From Candidatus Moraniibacteriota bacterium (GTDB taxonomy: Bacteria; Patescibacteriota; Minisyncoccia; Moranbacterales; GWC2-37-73), in the NCBI GenBank assembly GCA_003510895.1, contig DOKE01000042.1:5709-34751 (forward strand): a stretch of DNA of 29,043 bases, in the 5' to 3' direction. Numbering within the stretch: position 1 is the stretch's first letter; the number at the start of each line of letters is the position of its first letter. Under the pieces are notes generated by a model, which saw nothing but the letters and a program-made list of their open reading frames with translations, ran no database searches and was not told where the DNA came from. Positions 14,308 through 21,496 of the stretch are shown here, piece after piece. Position numbers and translations under genes: made by a program.

Positions 14308-15360
14308 TTATTTCCTGAACATCTCGTCCATTTCCATCTCAATTTTATACCCCTCGCAATGCTTCAAAATTCCCAGATACGACTGCAGGCTTTGATTGAA
14401 AGATTCTTTGGAAATAAATCCTTCTTGCAATTCAAAATGTTTGTTTTTTATTTTTTTTAAAATTCTTTTTTTGGTTTTGGTTCGCAAAACTCTGTGGCGC
14501 GGCAAAACAACATAACCCAAAAAGTCAATGCCTTGCCTATATTTTCTGATTATTATCTTATTAGGATGCAAATTTAATTTTAATTTGTTTTGTAAAAAAC
14601 CATTTATCTTATCCGTCAAATCAACCAGATGATTTTCATTTTCCGATAGGATTATAAAATCATCACAATAACGCAAATAATATTTTTCCTTTAAATTATG
14701 TTTGATGAATTGATCCAGTTCATTCAAATAAATATTGGCAAAAATCTGGCTGGTCACATTGCCCAGTGGAAGTCCTTTAGAAAAACTTTTAATAATTGCC
14801 TCTATCAACCAAAAGGTCTCGCCATCTCTGATTTTATCTTTTATTAACTTTATTAATATTCCTTGATCAATCGAATCGAAAAATTTTCTAATATCGCATT
14901 TCAAAGCAAAAATATCTTTTGTATTATTTCGACTTAATTTTCCGGCAAATTTTTCCAACCGATCAACCGCTCTGTGTGTGCCTTTTTCAATCCGGCAGGA
15001 ATATGAATCAAAAATAAAACTCTTATCAAAAATCGGGTATAATATCCGAAAAATCGCGTGATGTAAAACTCTGTCACGGACAATAGCTTTGTGAATTCTG
15101 CGCAATTTTGGATCGCAAACATTAAATGCTGTATACTTGCAATGCTTAAACGTTTTGTTTTTCAAAATTTCATGCAAAGCAAAAAGGTTGTTTTCAAGAT
15201 CAAATTCAAATTCTGCGACATCTTTCTTTTTTCTTTTTCCTCTGCAAAATTCGCTCCAAGCCAAGAACAGATTTTCCAAGCTAATTATTTTTTCAAATAA
15301 ATCATCATGAATACCCTTTCCACTAAGACCCCCCCCCAACGGAGCCACCAATGAATTCAA
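14308..15360 (-). CDS. DGR-type reverse transcriptase
   Basis: RNA-dependent DNA polymerase of the retron/DGR class. Catalytic residues are present: the Asp in FALKCDIRKFFDSID (about 156) and YCDD (231-234). The motif GLPLGNVTSQ (197-206) has xGxxxSQ instead of the QGxxxSP of group II intron and retroviral enzymes, which is the DGR hallmark. There is no maturase or HNH domain. The start is uncertain. The frame has no ATG before its last ten codons; candidates are TTG 15360 (weak GGAA SD), TTG 15351, GTG 15348 or an ATT about 50 nt further in, just before conserved DDLFEKIISLENLFLAW. A 9-G tract lies between these choices. In DGRs this enzyme copies the template repeat with errors at adenines, with Avd. 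Confidence 0.9.
   Translation of the reverse strand: MNSLVAPLGGGLSGKGIHDDLFEKIISLENLFLAWSEFCRGKRKKKDVAEFEFDLENNLFALHEILKNKTFKHCKYTAFNVCDPKLRRIHKAIVRDRVLHHAIFRILYPIFDKSFIFDSYSCRIEKGTHRAVDRLEKFAGKLSRNNTKDIFALKCDIRKFFDSIDQGILIKLIKDKIRDGETFWLIEAIIKSFSKGLPLGNVTSQIFANIYLNELDQFIKHNLKEKYYLRYCDDFIILSENENHLVDLTDKINGFLQNKLKLNLHPNKIIIRKYRQGIDFLGYVVLPRHRVLRTKTKKRILKKIKNKHFELQEGFISKESFNQSLQSYLGILKHCEGYKIEMEMDEMFRK
15329..15337. repeat. Nine-base C/G homopolymer at RT 5' end
   Basis: Nine consecutive C on the plus strand (G on the RT sense strand), the only such tract I see in the window. If RT starts at 15360, 15351 or 15348 the tract is inside the coding sequence, and a one-base slip would shift the frame. 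It could also be a sequencing or assembly weak point. Confidence 0.85.
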
Positions 15361-15374
15361 AAATGTTCCGTTGG
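15336..15374. repeat. 8-bp inverted repeat spanning RT and avd starts
   Basis: CCAACGGA (15336-15343) and TCCGTTGG (15367-15374) are exact inverted copies separated by 23 nt. The right arm overlaps the TTG start of avd. The RT candidate starts at 15360, 15351 and 15348 lie in the loop, and the weak RT SD lies in an arm. It could form a hairpin controlling both genes or mark a rearrangement junction. Confidence 0.6.
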
Positions 15375-15733
15375 TACATAAGATTTGCGAATTTTATAAA
15401 AGTTTTTATCAACTTTCTTCCAAGCTATCCAAGCGCGACCGATTTGGTATGTATTTAAAAATAGAAAACATTTGTTTGGAAATAATGGATCTGATTATTG
15501 AAGCGGCATTGGAGTCCAAGCAAAATAAACTGCGGTTGGTTATTATAGCTCATATAAAAATAGAAAAACTAAAGCGATTTTTCCGCATGGCGCACGAACT
15601 TAATATCATTGATTATAAAAAATATATTTCTTTTCAAGCGGATCTTCGGGAAATTTCAAAAAATACGAACAACTGGATTTCATATTTGAAAAATTCAAAA
15701 GTCATAGCAAGTGAAAATCCCACTCAAGACTAA
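15371..15733 (+). CDS. Avd-like four-helix-bundle DGR accessory protein
   Basis: This 120-aa basic, all-helical protein matches the four-helix-bundle/Avd family (S23-like) that binds the DGR reverse transcriptase and template RNA and is needed for mutagenic cDNA synthesis. Typical blocks are FYKSFYQLSSKLSKRDRFGM, KIENICLEIMDLIIEAALES, IKIEKLKRFFRMAHELNIID and a closing DLREISKNTNNWISYLK. The only usable start is TTG at 15371; an ATG at 15363 is out of frame. The N-terminus looks about right for the family. It runs opposite to the RT and target, whereas DGR genes normally share a strand. Its stop lies in the hairpin that also terminates the target gene. Confidence 0.85.
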   Translation: MVHKICEFYKSFYQLSSKLSKRDRFGMYLKIENICLEIMDLIIEAALESKQNKLRLVIIAHIKIEKLKRFFRMAHELNIIDYKKYISFQADLREISKNTNNWISYLKNSKVIASENPTQD

Positions 15734-15744
15734 GTGGGATTTTT
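15714..15744. terminator. Bidirectional terminator between avd and DGR target
   Basis: An 11-bp perfect stem (15714-15724 with 15733-15743; AAAATCCCACT/AGTGGGATTTT) around an 8-nt loop, with T/A runs on both sides. The stop codons of avd (TAA 15731-15733) and of the target (TAG 15732-15730) overlap at its loop. Confidence 0.85.
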
Positions 15745-16494
15745 CCTACCTGAAACTTCTTCGCGAGACCGCAAGTGATCAACGGAGCGCCCGGCATCGT
15801 ACCAGCTGACGCTCAACTTGTCGTCGTTCCAGTTCACGTTCGGGATGTTACCATCGGAATAACACGAGCCAGCACACAGCGTGATATTTTGAACATCAAG
15901 ATGTTTGCCTGTTTCCTGAAAAAACGTGATCTCATGGACCAGACGCTCCGCAAGAGTTTCAGTGGTCATGCCTTTCTCCTTGATGCCGTTGGCAGAAAGA
16001 TTTTTCAAATTCTCATCTGCTTCTTGGACATCTCTGACCCAGATTGCATAAGCACCTTTTTTTGCATCACGCTCATTCCAGATGACTTTCTTGTCCAGAT
16101 CATCATCTGTCCAGCGCCAGCAAGAAAAAAGTTCTTTGCACTTTGCGTAAAGTTGCTCGAGTGAAAGATTTGCGATGACAAGCAATCGCCAATCATCTCC
16201 TGGTTTGATTGGAATGTTTAAATTTGAAAAATCACACTCCATCAGAAAATGATTTTTGTAAAAAGCCCGCCATCCGCTAATCAAATCAGAATGGCTTGAC
16301 TTCGCAACATCCGATGACTTCGCAAAAGGGTTGCGATGCTCAACCACTGCTTGCAAATGATCCAGTGTCAGGCCTTTGCCAGGATTTTTCAGGCCAAGCA
16401 AGAGCTGTTTCCAGATTTCCCCTGAAATTTTTGAAAACTTTTCAAACCAGCTCGGCATCAGATCCGAACTTCCAACCATTTTTGTTCTTTTCAT
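15730..16494 (-). CDS. Probable DGR target protein (C-terminal variable domain)
   Basis: The ATG at 16494 (254 aa) is chosen because a strong SD (GGAAGGGG) lies 8 nt upstream; the longer frame to 16602 crosses the promoter. It resembles, from memory, a family of CPR proteins with a conserved middle block (about 148-210: YAIWVRDVQEADENLKNLSA; ERLVHEITFFQETGKHLD; NITLCAGSCYSDG) and a C-terminus that differs between copies, ending LRSREEVS. That layout and the C-type-lectin-like W/N-rich end fit DGR targets. There is no signal peptide or membrane span, so it is probably cytoplasmic unless exported otherwise; the ligand is unknown. Composition is less AT-rich than the neighbours. Confidence 0.75.
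   Translation of the reverse strand: MKRTKMVGSSDLMPSWFEKFSKISGEIWKQLLLGLKNPGKGLTLDHLQAVVEHRNPFAKSSDVAKSSHSDLISGWRAFYKNHFLMECDFSNLNIPIKPGDDWRLLVIANLSLEQLYAKCKELFSCWRWTDDDLDKKVIWNERDAKKGAYAIWVRDVQEADENLKNLSANGIKEKGMTTETLAERLVHEITFFQETGKHLDVQNITLCAGSCYSDGNIPNVNWNDDKLSVSWYDAGRSVDHLRSREEVSGRKNPT
15754..15870 (-). other. Putative DGR variable region (VR) of target
   Basis: This covers residues about 209-247 of the target. Several codons differ from AAC only at their first two bases: AGC (228), AGC (230), GCC (234), CGC (236), CAC (240). They are separated by invariant-looking TGG/TAC/TTG codons, which is what adenine-specific mutagenesis of an AAC-rich template leaves behind. The template itself was not found in the window. 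Confidence 0.55.
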
Positions 16495-16567
16495 GGCTAG
16501 TCCCCTTCCTTTTTGAGTTTTTAAAAAACATATCCTCTCCAAATTACCACTTTGATGGCAATAATAC

Positions 16568-16596
16568 AGTCTAGCACAAAAAACATGATATGTCAA
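16568..16596 (-). promoter_or_regulatory. Promoter of the DGR target gene
   Basis: On the minus strand: a perfect TTGACA (16591-16596), a 17-nt spacer and TAGACT (16568-16573). The leader is about 67 nt and carries the SD at 16502-16509. Confidence 0.7.
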
Positions 16597-16632
16597 ACAC
16601 ACAAGTTATTTTTGGCTTAAATAAAACTTTTT

Positions 16633-16661
16633 GTATGAAATATTTTGATTTTTATTCATAC
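16633..16661 (-). terminator. Possible weak terminator after ABC permease
   Basis: A 7-bp stem (16633-16639 with 16655-16661) with a 15-nt loop overlaps the permease stop codon and is followed by an interrupted T-run. AT-rich and weak. Confidence 0.35.
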
Positions 16662-17893
16662 CGCAGCGCTTCCATTGGGCTTATTTTGGCTGCTCTGCGA
16701 GCGGGATAGAGACCAAACACAATTCCAATCAACGCGGCGACTCCTGTGGCAATCACGATGGAAATTGGAGAAATAATAAACTGCCACTCATATCCCAAAG
16801 ACACAATAACAACCGACGCCAAATAGGAAACAATTATTCCAAATAACATTCCTATTATTCCCCCAACAACCGTAACAAAAACCGATTCCATCAAAAATTG
16901 AGTGACAATATGAAAATTTCTGGCGCCTATCGCTTTGCGAAGTCCGATTTCTTTTATTCTTTGATTAACTGAAATCAACATTATATTCATAATTCCCACT
17001 CCTCCGACAAGCAAGGATATGGCGGCAATGGAAACCAAGAAATATTTAAGCACATCCGTAATGCTGGTGATAGTTGAAATTGCTTGCGCGGTGTCTCTCA
17101 CTGAAAAATCGTCTTCCATTCCTGCTTTGATTTTGTGATTTTGACGAACAGTCATTCTAATATCAACTGTCGCTCGACTTAAATTATCAGCGTCATCCAC
17201 TTTAATGCGCATAAAATTCAGATAGTCAATTCCCAGGAGCAATTTTTGCGCGGTGAAAAGAGGAACATAGGCCACCTGGTCACTGTTAGAAAAAGCCACC
17301 GACCCTCTTTTTTCCAAAACTCCAATGACTGTCATATTGGCATCCTTGAGCGTTACCACTTTTCCCAGCGGATCCTGATCAGAAAAAAGTTCTTTTGCCA
17401 ATTCAGATCCCAGAACAATATTTCTGGAAAGATTAGTTTCTTCATCTTTGGTGAAAAATCTTCCCTTTTCAACTTCGGCGCTTTCAACGTCGGGAAAGCT
17501 GGCAGTCGTTCCTTGGTAACTGGCTTCAATTGAAACACTTTTATATTTTATTGTTGCAACTCCTGTCACATATCCGGCGCCATTAATCGCATTGGGAACA
17601 TTTTTATTTTGCAACACTGATTGCAAATCCTTATATTTCAAAGTTGTCGTAACAATTCCCAAAACAGAAGCTGGCGGTCCTTTTTCATCCGAAGCTCCCG
17701 GAAGAACGCCAATCAAATCAGAACCGATTCCGGAAACCTGATCCAAAATAAGTTGTTGAGCGCTGGCGCCAATCGACATCACCACGATCACCGAAGTAAT
17801 TCCAATTATTATTCCCAATATCGTTAAAAAAGAGCGGAATTTCGCCGCCATCAAGTTTTTGTAAGAAATTTTTATCGGCGCGATAAGTTTCAT
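16652..17893 (-). CDS. MacB-like ABC transporter permease
   Basis: A 413-aa FtsX/MacB-type permease. TM1 lies near the N-terminus (about 21-45, FRSFLTILGIIIGITSVIVVMSIG). It is followed by a large extracytoplasmic MacB_PCD domain (about 50-250) and three C-terminal segments (about 285-310, 335-365, 375-400), ending in the conserved ARRAAKISPMEALRYE. This architecture transmits ATP hydrolysis to the outside (mechanotransmission) and exports peptides, lipopeptides or drugs. The ATPase gene ends 6 nt upstream and the adaptor gene precedes that. CPR cells appear to lack an outer membrane, so a TolC partner is unlikely. The substrate is unknown. Confidence 0.92.
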   Translation of the reverse strand: MKLIAPIKISYKNLMAAKFRSFLTILGIIIGITSVIVVMSIGASAQQLILDQVSGIGSDLIGVLPGASDEKGPPASVLGIVTTTLKYKDLQSVLQNKNVPNAINGAGYVTGVATIKYKSVSIEASYQGTTASFPDVESAEVEKGRFFTKDEETNLSRNIVLGSELAKELFSDQDPLGKVVTLKDANMTVIGVLEKRGSVAFSNSDQVAYVPLFTAQKLLLGIDYLNFMRIKVDDADNLSRATVDIRMTVRQNHKIKAGMEDDFSVRDTAQAISTITSITDVLKYFLVSIAAISLLVGGVGIMNIMLISVNQRIKEIGLRKAIGARNFHIVTQFLMESVFVTVVGGIIGMLFGIIVSYLASVVIVSLGYEWQFIISPISIVIATGVAALIGIVFGLYPARRAAKISPMEALRYE

Positions 17894-17899
17894 AGATAA

Positions 17900-18631
17900 T
17901 TATTTCAACAATTCATTTTCATCTCCCGCAATCTTTCTGTTCTTCACCACGTCATCTGCAACAATTTCTCCGTCTTTCATATATAAAATTCTTTTGGCAT
18001 GCTGAGCGGTATAGGTTTCGTGAGTTACGAGAATAATCGTGTGTCCGTCTTCATTAAGTTTTTGTAAAATCCGCATTACTTGAAGCCCCGACTTGGAATC
18101 CAAATTTCCTGTCGGTTCATCGGCAAAAATAATTTCCGGATTATTCACCAACGCGCGCGCTATCGCCACTCTCTGCTTTTCTCCTCCGGAAATTTGATTA
18201 GAAAGATAATTGATTCTTTTTTCCATTCCCACCGCCGCCAAAGCTTTTCCTATTTTTTCCGCGTTATCAGAAATAGTTTCAATTTTATTTTCATCATAGA
18301 GAAGAGGCAATTCCACATTTTCATACACGGAAGTTCGGGGAAGCAAATTGAAAGATTGAAAAACAAAACCTATTTTTTTGTTGCGAATTTTTGCCTTCTG
18401 ATCTTCGGACAGCTTGGTCACATCCACATTTTCAAAAAAGTATTTTCCTTCCGTCGCGCTATCAAGAAGTCCCAAGATTTGCATTAATGTAGACTTTCCA
18501 CTTCCGGAAGGTCCCATAATGGAAATAAAATCTCCTTTTTCAATCGAAAAAGACGCATTCCTAAGCGCGTGCGTCTTTATTTCGCCTTCTCCATATGTTT
18601 TTGAAAGATTTTCAACTTTAATCAGACTCAT
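17900..18631 (-). CDS. MacB/LolD-type ABC transporter ATPase
   Basis: A 243-aa ATP-binding subunit with Walker A (GPSGSGKST, about 40-48), Q-loop ([24 protein letters not shown]), signature [16 protein letters not shown], Walker B ([12 protein letters not shown]) and switch His (VTHE). The sequence type (MacB/LolD/FtsE group) fits the permease immediately downstream (6 nt). The adaptor gene ends 9 nt upstream, so adaptor, ATPase and permease form one efflux operon. It has no SD and the start is the first ATG of the conserved domain. Confidence 0.95.
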   Translation of the reverse strand: MSLIKVENLSKTYGEGEIKTHALRNASFSIEKGDFISIMGPSGSGKSTLMQILGLLDSATEGKYFFENVDVTKLSEDQKAKIRNKKIGFVFQSFNLLPRTSVYENVELPLLYDENKIETISDNAEKIGKALAAVGMEKRINYLSNQISGGEKQRVAIARALVNNPEIIFADEPTGNLDSKSGLQVMRILQKLNEDGHTIILVTHETYTAQHAKRILYMKDGEIVADDVVKNRKIAGDENELLK

Positions 18632-18640
18632 TGATTTTGA

Positions 18641-19651
18641 TTATTTTTCCGAAACAAATGTGATAACTTTTTCTCCTCCCCTAAGTCCCAATTTTATTTC
18701 CGTCATTCCTTCATCGCCTTCCAATCCGGTTTCGACAAAAACTTTTTCAGTCGCATTTTCTTCTTTCAAAATCTCAACATATTTTTTGTTGCCTTCGGTT
18801 TTGATGGCGCGAAGAGGAATTTTGACAACATTTTTTTCTTCAGCCGTTTCAATGTCAATATTAGCGCTCATTCCCGGTTTCAATCTTGAATCAATATTAC
18901 TGCTAACTCTGAGTTTCACTCGATAATAGACAACGTCTTGAATCACAGTGGCGTCCGTGTCGATTTGCGCCACTTCCGATTCGAAAACATTTTCTATCCC
19001 CAAGGCATCAAATGTTACTTTCGCCCTGTCTCCCAATTGCACTTTGGCAATATCCGATTCAGAAACATTTGTTTCAACCACCAAATCATTTGGATCACCA
19101 ACCGTGAAAACCGGAGTTGGGCTATTGGCCACCGTTGTTTCATATGGATCAACATTTCTTTTCAAAATAATTCCATTAATCGGGGAATACATATATGTGT
19201 CGCGTATTTGCGATTGAACTATATTTATTGCGTCTTCATACGATCTTATTTTTGCCCGTTGCGCCTCTTTGTCATCATAATTATATTGTCCGGGATTTTT
19301 CTTTATACTTTTGAGAGCTTCCTTTTGCGCCTGCAAATTGTTTCGGGCTTGTGATAACTGCCCGCTCAAAGAACCCAGATCCAAGCGCGCCAAAAGTTGC
19401 CCTTCTGTGATTGAATCGCCAACATCCGCCAAAAGACTAATAACCCGTCCGCTCACTTTAAAAGACAAATCTGTTTGGTTTACGGTTTTGATTACACCCG
19501 TAGAAGAAACAGTTTGAAAAAGATCGCCCTTTTCAACATCAACAGTGGTATACACTACATCGGCGCTTTTTTTACGAAACATAAAATAACCACCGACAGC
19601 GACAATAATAATGATAACGATCCAAATTAATTTCTTTTTTAAACTCGACAT
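18641..19651 (-). CDS. MacA-like HlyD-family efflux adaptor
   Basis: A 336-aa membrane-fusion/adaptor protein. It has an N-terminal membrane anchor (about 7-26, LIWIVIIIIVAVGGYFMF), a barrel-sandwich hybrid split by a helical hairpin (VSSTGVIKTVNQTDLSFKVS; then LSQARNNLQAQKEALKS) and C-terminal beta-barrel and membrane-proximal domains (LKPGMSANIDIETAEEKNVVKIP). It would bridge the MacB-like permease to the cell surface. The helical hairpin is short compared with TolC-docking adaptors, which fits a cell without an outer membrane. It begins the efflux set and starts 13 nt after the RNase HI gene. Confidence 0.93.
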   Translation of the reverse strand: MSSLKKKLIWIVIIIIVAVGGYFMFRKKSADVVYTTVDVEKGDLFQTVSSTGVIKTVNQTDLSFKVSGRVISLLADVGDSITEGQLLARLDLGSLSGQLSQARNNLQAQKEALKSIKKNPGQYNYDDKEAQRAKIRSYEDAINIVQSQIRDTYMYSPINGIILKRNVDPYETTVANSPTPVFTVGDPNDLVVETNVSESDIAKVQLGDRAKVTFDALGIENVFESEVAQIDTDATVIQDVVYYRVKLRVSSNIDSRLKPGMSANIDIETAEEKNVVKIPLRAIKTEGNKKYVEILKEENATEKVFVETGLEGDEGMTEIKLGLRGGEKVITFVSEK

Positions 19652-19664
19652 ATTTGCGTTTAAA

Positions 19665-20096
19665 TTATAAAAATGATTCTTGTTTGCATTTTCCGTCCAA
19701 CGCCTCGTTCACCAGCGCGTCTGCAATCTTGTTTTTTTCTCGCGGAATATGGACAAATTCAACTTTTCCAAAATCCAACATCAAATTCCAAATTTCAATA
19801 AAAAATTCTTGGATATGTTTTTCTTTTAACCGATATTCGTGATTGATTTGCCTAACCACCAGTTCGCTATCCAAAAAACATCTGACAAAAAAATTTTTTG
19901 CTTGAGAATTTCCCAATTCTTGTTTGATTTTTTTTAAACCCAAAATCAAAGCCATATATTCCGCTTCATTGTTGGTTTTGACGCCAATACACTGTCCAAT
20001 TTTCTTGTTCAGTGTTTCTATATAAACGCCAACAGCCGCCGGTCCGGGATTCCCTCTGGATCCGCCGTCCGTATACATTATGATATTTTTTTCCAT
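19665..20096 (-). CDS. rnhA: Ribonuclease HI
   Basis: This 143-aa enzyme cleaves the RNA strand of RNA-DNA hybrids. All four acidic residues of the RNase H fold are visible: Asp in MYTDGGSRGNPGP, Glu in TNNEAEYMALI, Asp in CFLDSELVVRQI and Asp in KNKIADALVNEAL. No hybrid-binding domain precedes it. It lies upstream of the efflux operon with a 13-nt gap, and 43 nt downstream of the LigB-like gene, so all may share a transcript. Confidence 0.92.
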   Translation of the reverse strand: MEKNIIMYTDGGSRGNPGPAAVGVYIETLNKKIGQCIGVKTNNEAEYMALILGLKKIKQELGNSQAKNFFVRCFLDSELVVRQINHEYRLKEKHIQEFFIEIWNLMLDFGKVEFVHIPREKNKIADALVNEALDGKCKQESFL

Positions 20097-20139
20097 ATTT
20101 TAATTTTACCATTCATCCAAATAAGCCGCAATACTTGTC

Positions 20140-20919
20140 CTAAATGAATCTGGCCACCAAATATCCGATTCCCAATGGTCCTTCATAATTCAATAAATGA
20201 AATTTATATTTTTCTTTACTTATTATTCCCAAAAGAATGGCTATCGATCGCAATCCGCACTCGGCCACTTCTTCTATAAAATCTTTATCCAAACCAAAAT
20301 TTCCGTGAAAATTATTTTCAAACAGAAAACCGATAATTTTTTCATCAAAAAACCTGGCTCGCGAGCTATAGCCGGCGGGAGAATCTATGGAAAGTCGATG
20401 AGAAAGATCGCCGCTGGCAATCACGGCAATTCTTTTTTTACTATTCTTGCACATTTTTCCAATAACTTGTCCGAATGAATAATGCTTTTCATAATTTAGC
20501 ATAGAAAAAGCCAAATGCAATACCTTGGGTTTTATGTTTTTTGTGAGATGCATTAAAGGTACAATAGCTCCATAATCAAGAAAATTTTCATGAAGATGCG
20601 CCGGCGCTCCGTTCATTTCCGCATAATAAGAAACTTTATCCGCAAGCATAATGTCATTTTCAAATTCAATCATTTCATCGACTCCAAATTCCGCCAAATT
20701 TCCCCTAAGCGTCGGAGATGAGTTTATAACAAAAACATAATTCTCCATTTTGGCATGCGGAGAAATTATTAAAATTGTGTCCGGTTTGGATTTTTCCAAT
20801 CCTTCACGAATTTTTTCAAAAGCTTCCAGGGTTTTTTTTATTTTTACTTTATCTTTTTTAGCGCCAATCCCCGCAATGCTTTCCGGAGGATGTGGTACTA
20901 TGGCGGCAAAAACTATCAT
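20140..20919 (-). CDS. LigB / AmmeMemoRadiSam-B-like protein
   Basis: A 259-aa member of the class III extradiol dioxygenase/MEMO-like fold. Conserved blocks are VPHPPESIAGIG (His10), IISPHAK (His55), NFLDYGAIVPL and IASGDLSHRL (His about 174) followed by SPAGYSSRARFFD. These resemble the domain that precedes AMMECR1 in two-domain proteins, or subunit B of the AmmeMemoRadiSam system. No AMMECR1 or radical-SAM partner is in the window. Whether it binds metal and has any dioxygenase activity is unknown; aromatic catabolism is unlikely in this kind of genome. Confidence 0.8.
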   Translation of the reverse strand: MIVFAAIVPHPPESIAGIGAKKDKVKIKKTLEAFEKIREGLEKSKPDTILIISPHAKMENYVFVINSSPTLRGNLAEFGVDEMIEFENDIMLADKVSYYAEMNGAPAHLHENFLDYGAIVPLMHLTKNIKPKVLHLAFSMLNYEKHYSFGQVIGKMCKNSKKRIAVIASGDLSHRLSIDSPAGYSSRARFFDEKIIGFLFENNFHGNFGLDKDFIEEVAECGLRSIAILLGIISKEKYKFHLLNYEGPLGIGYLVARFI

Positions 20920-20986
20920 ATTTTTATGTATTAATATTTTCTCTTACTAATACAACTTTCACCATAAAATATTCAATAGACACATC

Positions 20987-21017
20987 GAAAAAGAGAAAGC
21001 TCAAAGCTTTCTCTTTT
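20987..21017 (-). terminator. Terminator of the ECF sigma operon
   Basis: A 13-bp stem (20989-21001 with 21005-21017; AGAGAAAGCT/AGCTTTCTCT core) with a 3-nt loop. It is followed on the minus strand by TTTTTC, just after the gene at 21031. Confidence 0.85.
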
Positions 21018-21030
21018 AAGTGATATCGAA

Positions 21031-21447
21031 TTATATTCGATCGCATTTTCCATCGCCATCTTTGTCAACAAAATTTCCCCCCAAATTTTGACCGCGATTT
21101 TTAAAATTTCCAGTTCCATTCATAGCTCTTAAACCCAATTCTTCTCTTATCTTATTGGCTTCTTCAATTTTTCCTTCCAGTCTGAGTTTTCTCATTTCGG
21201 TAAACTTGGAAAAATTATTTTCATTGATAACATCAGCCATTCTTCTTCCACTCATCAATTCTTTCCAGGCTTTATAGTCATTGCTTTCTATCGCCTTGGA
21301 AATTGACTCGTGACGCTCGGGAGAATAATTGCGTCCAAAAAAGTTTGGATTTGTTTCCTCTGCAAAAGCTTGACTGACCATAATTCCTCCCGCAACGGCA
21401 ACGACTCCCAACGCTGTTGCTAGTATGTACGTTTTTTTCTTTGTCAT
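21031..21447 (-). CDS. Secreted protein with C-terminal Ca-loop-like motif
   Basis: A 138-aa protein with a clear Sec signal peptide (about 1-29, KKKTYILATALGVVAVAGG, ending SQAFA-EE). A charged helical middle (about 45-110) and a C-terminal acidic loop DKDGDGKCDRI (EF-hand/thrombospondin-type-3-like calcium loop) follow. It is the third gene after the ECF sigma factor and the membrane protein (49-nt gap), and a terminator follows it. It may be a target or sensor of the envelope response. No enzymatic motif is seen. Confidence 0.75.
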   Translation of the reverse strand: MTKKKTYILATALGVVAVAGGIMVSQAFAEETNPNFFGRNYSPERHESISKAIESNDYKAWKELMSGRRMADVINENNFSKFTEMRKLRLEGKIEEANKIREELGLRAMNGTGNFKNRGQNLGGNFVDKDGDGKCDRI

Positions 21448-21496
21448 TTTTTATTATGATTATTAATTAGTTTTCAGCTGCTTGCGCGCGCATAGT

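Noticed and set aside
15336..15345. A 9-base match (GCTCCGTTG on the sense strand) between the RT 5' end and the target VR as a template repeat
   Set aside because: The match stops at 9 bases and the flanks do not align, so it does not qualify as a TR.
16444..16531. Upstream ORF of about 29 codons overlapping the target start, with an AGAGG just before it
   Set aside because: The SD-like sequence is only about 2 nt from the ATG and the peptide shows nothing recognisable; kept as a weak possibility only.
16495..16602. 36-residue N-terminal extension of the DGR target
   Set aside because: It runs through the predicted promoter and SD, and the ATG at 16494 has a properly spaced SD.
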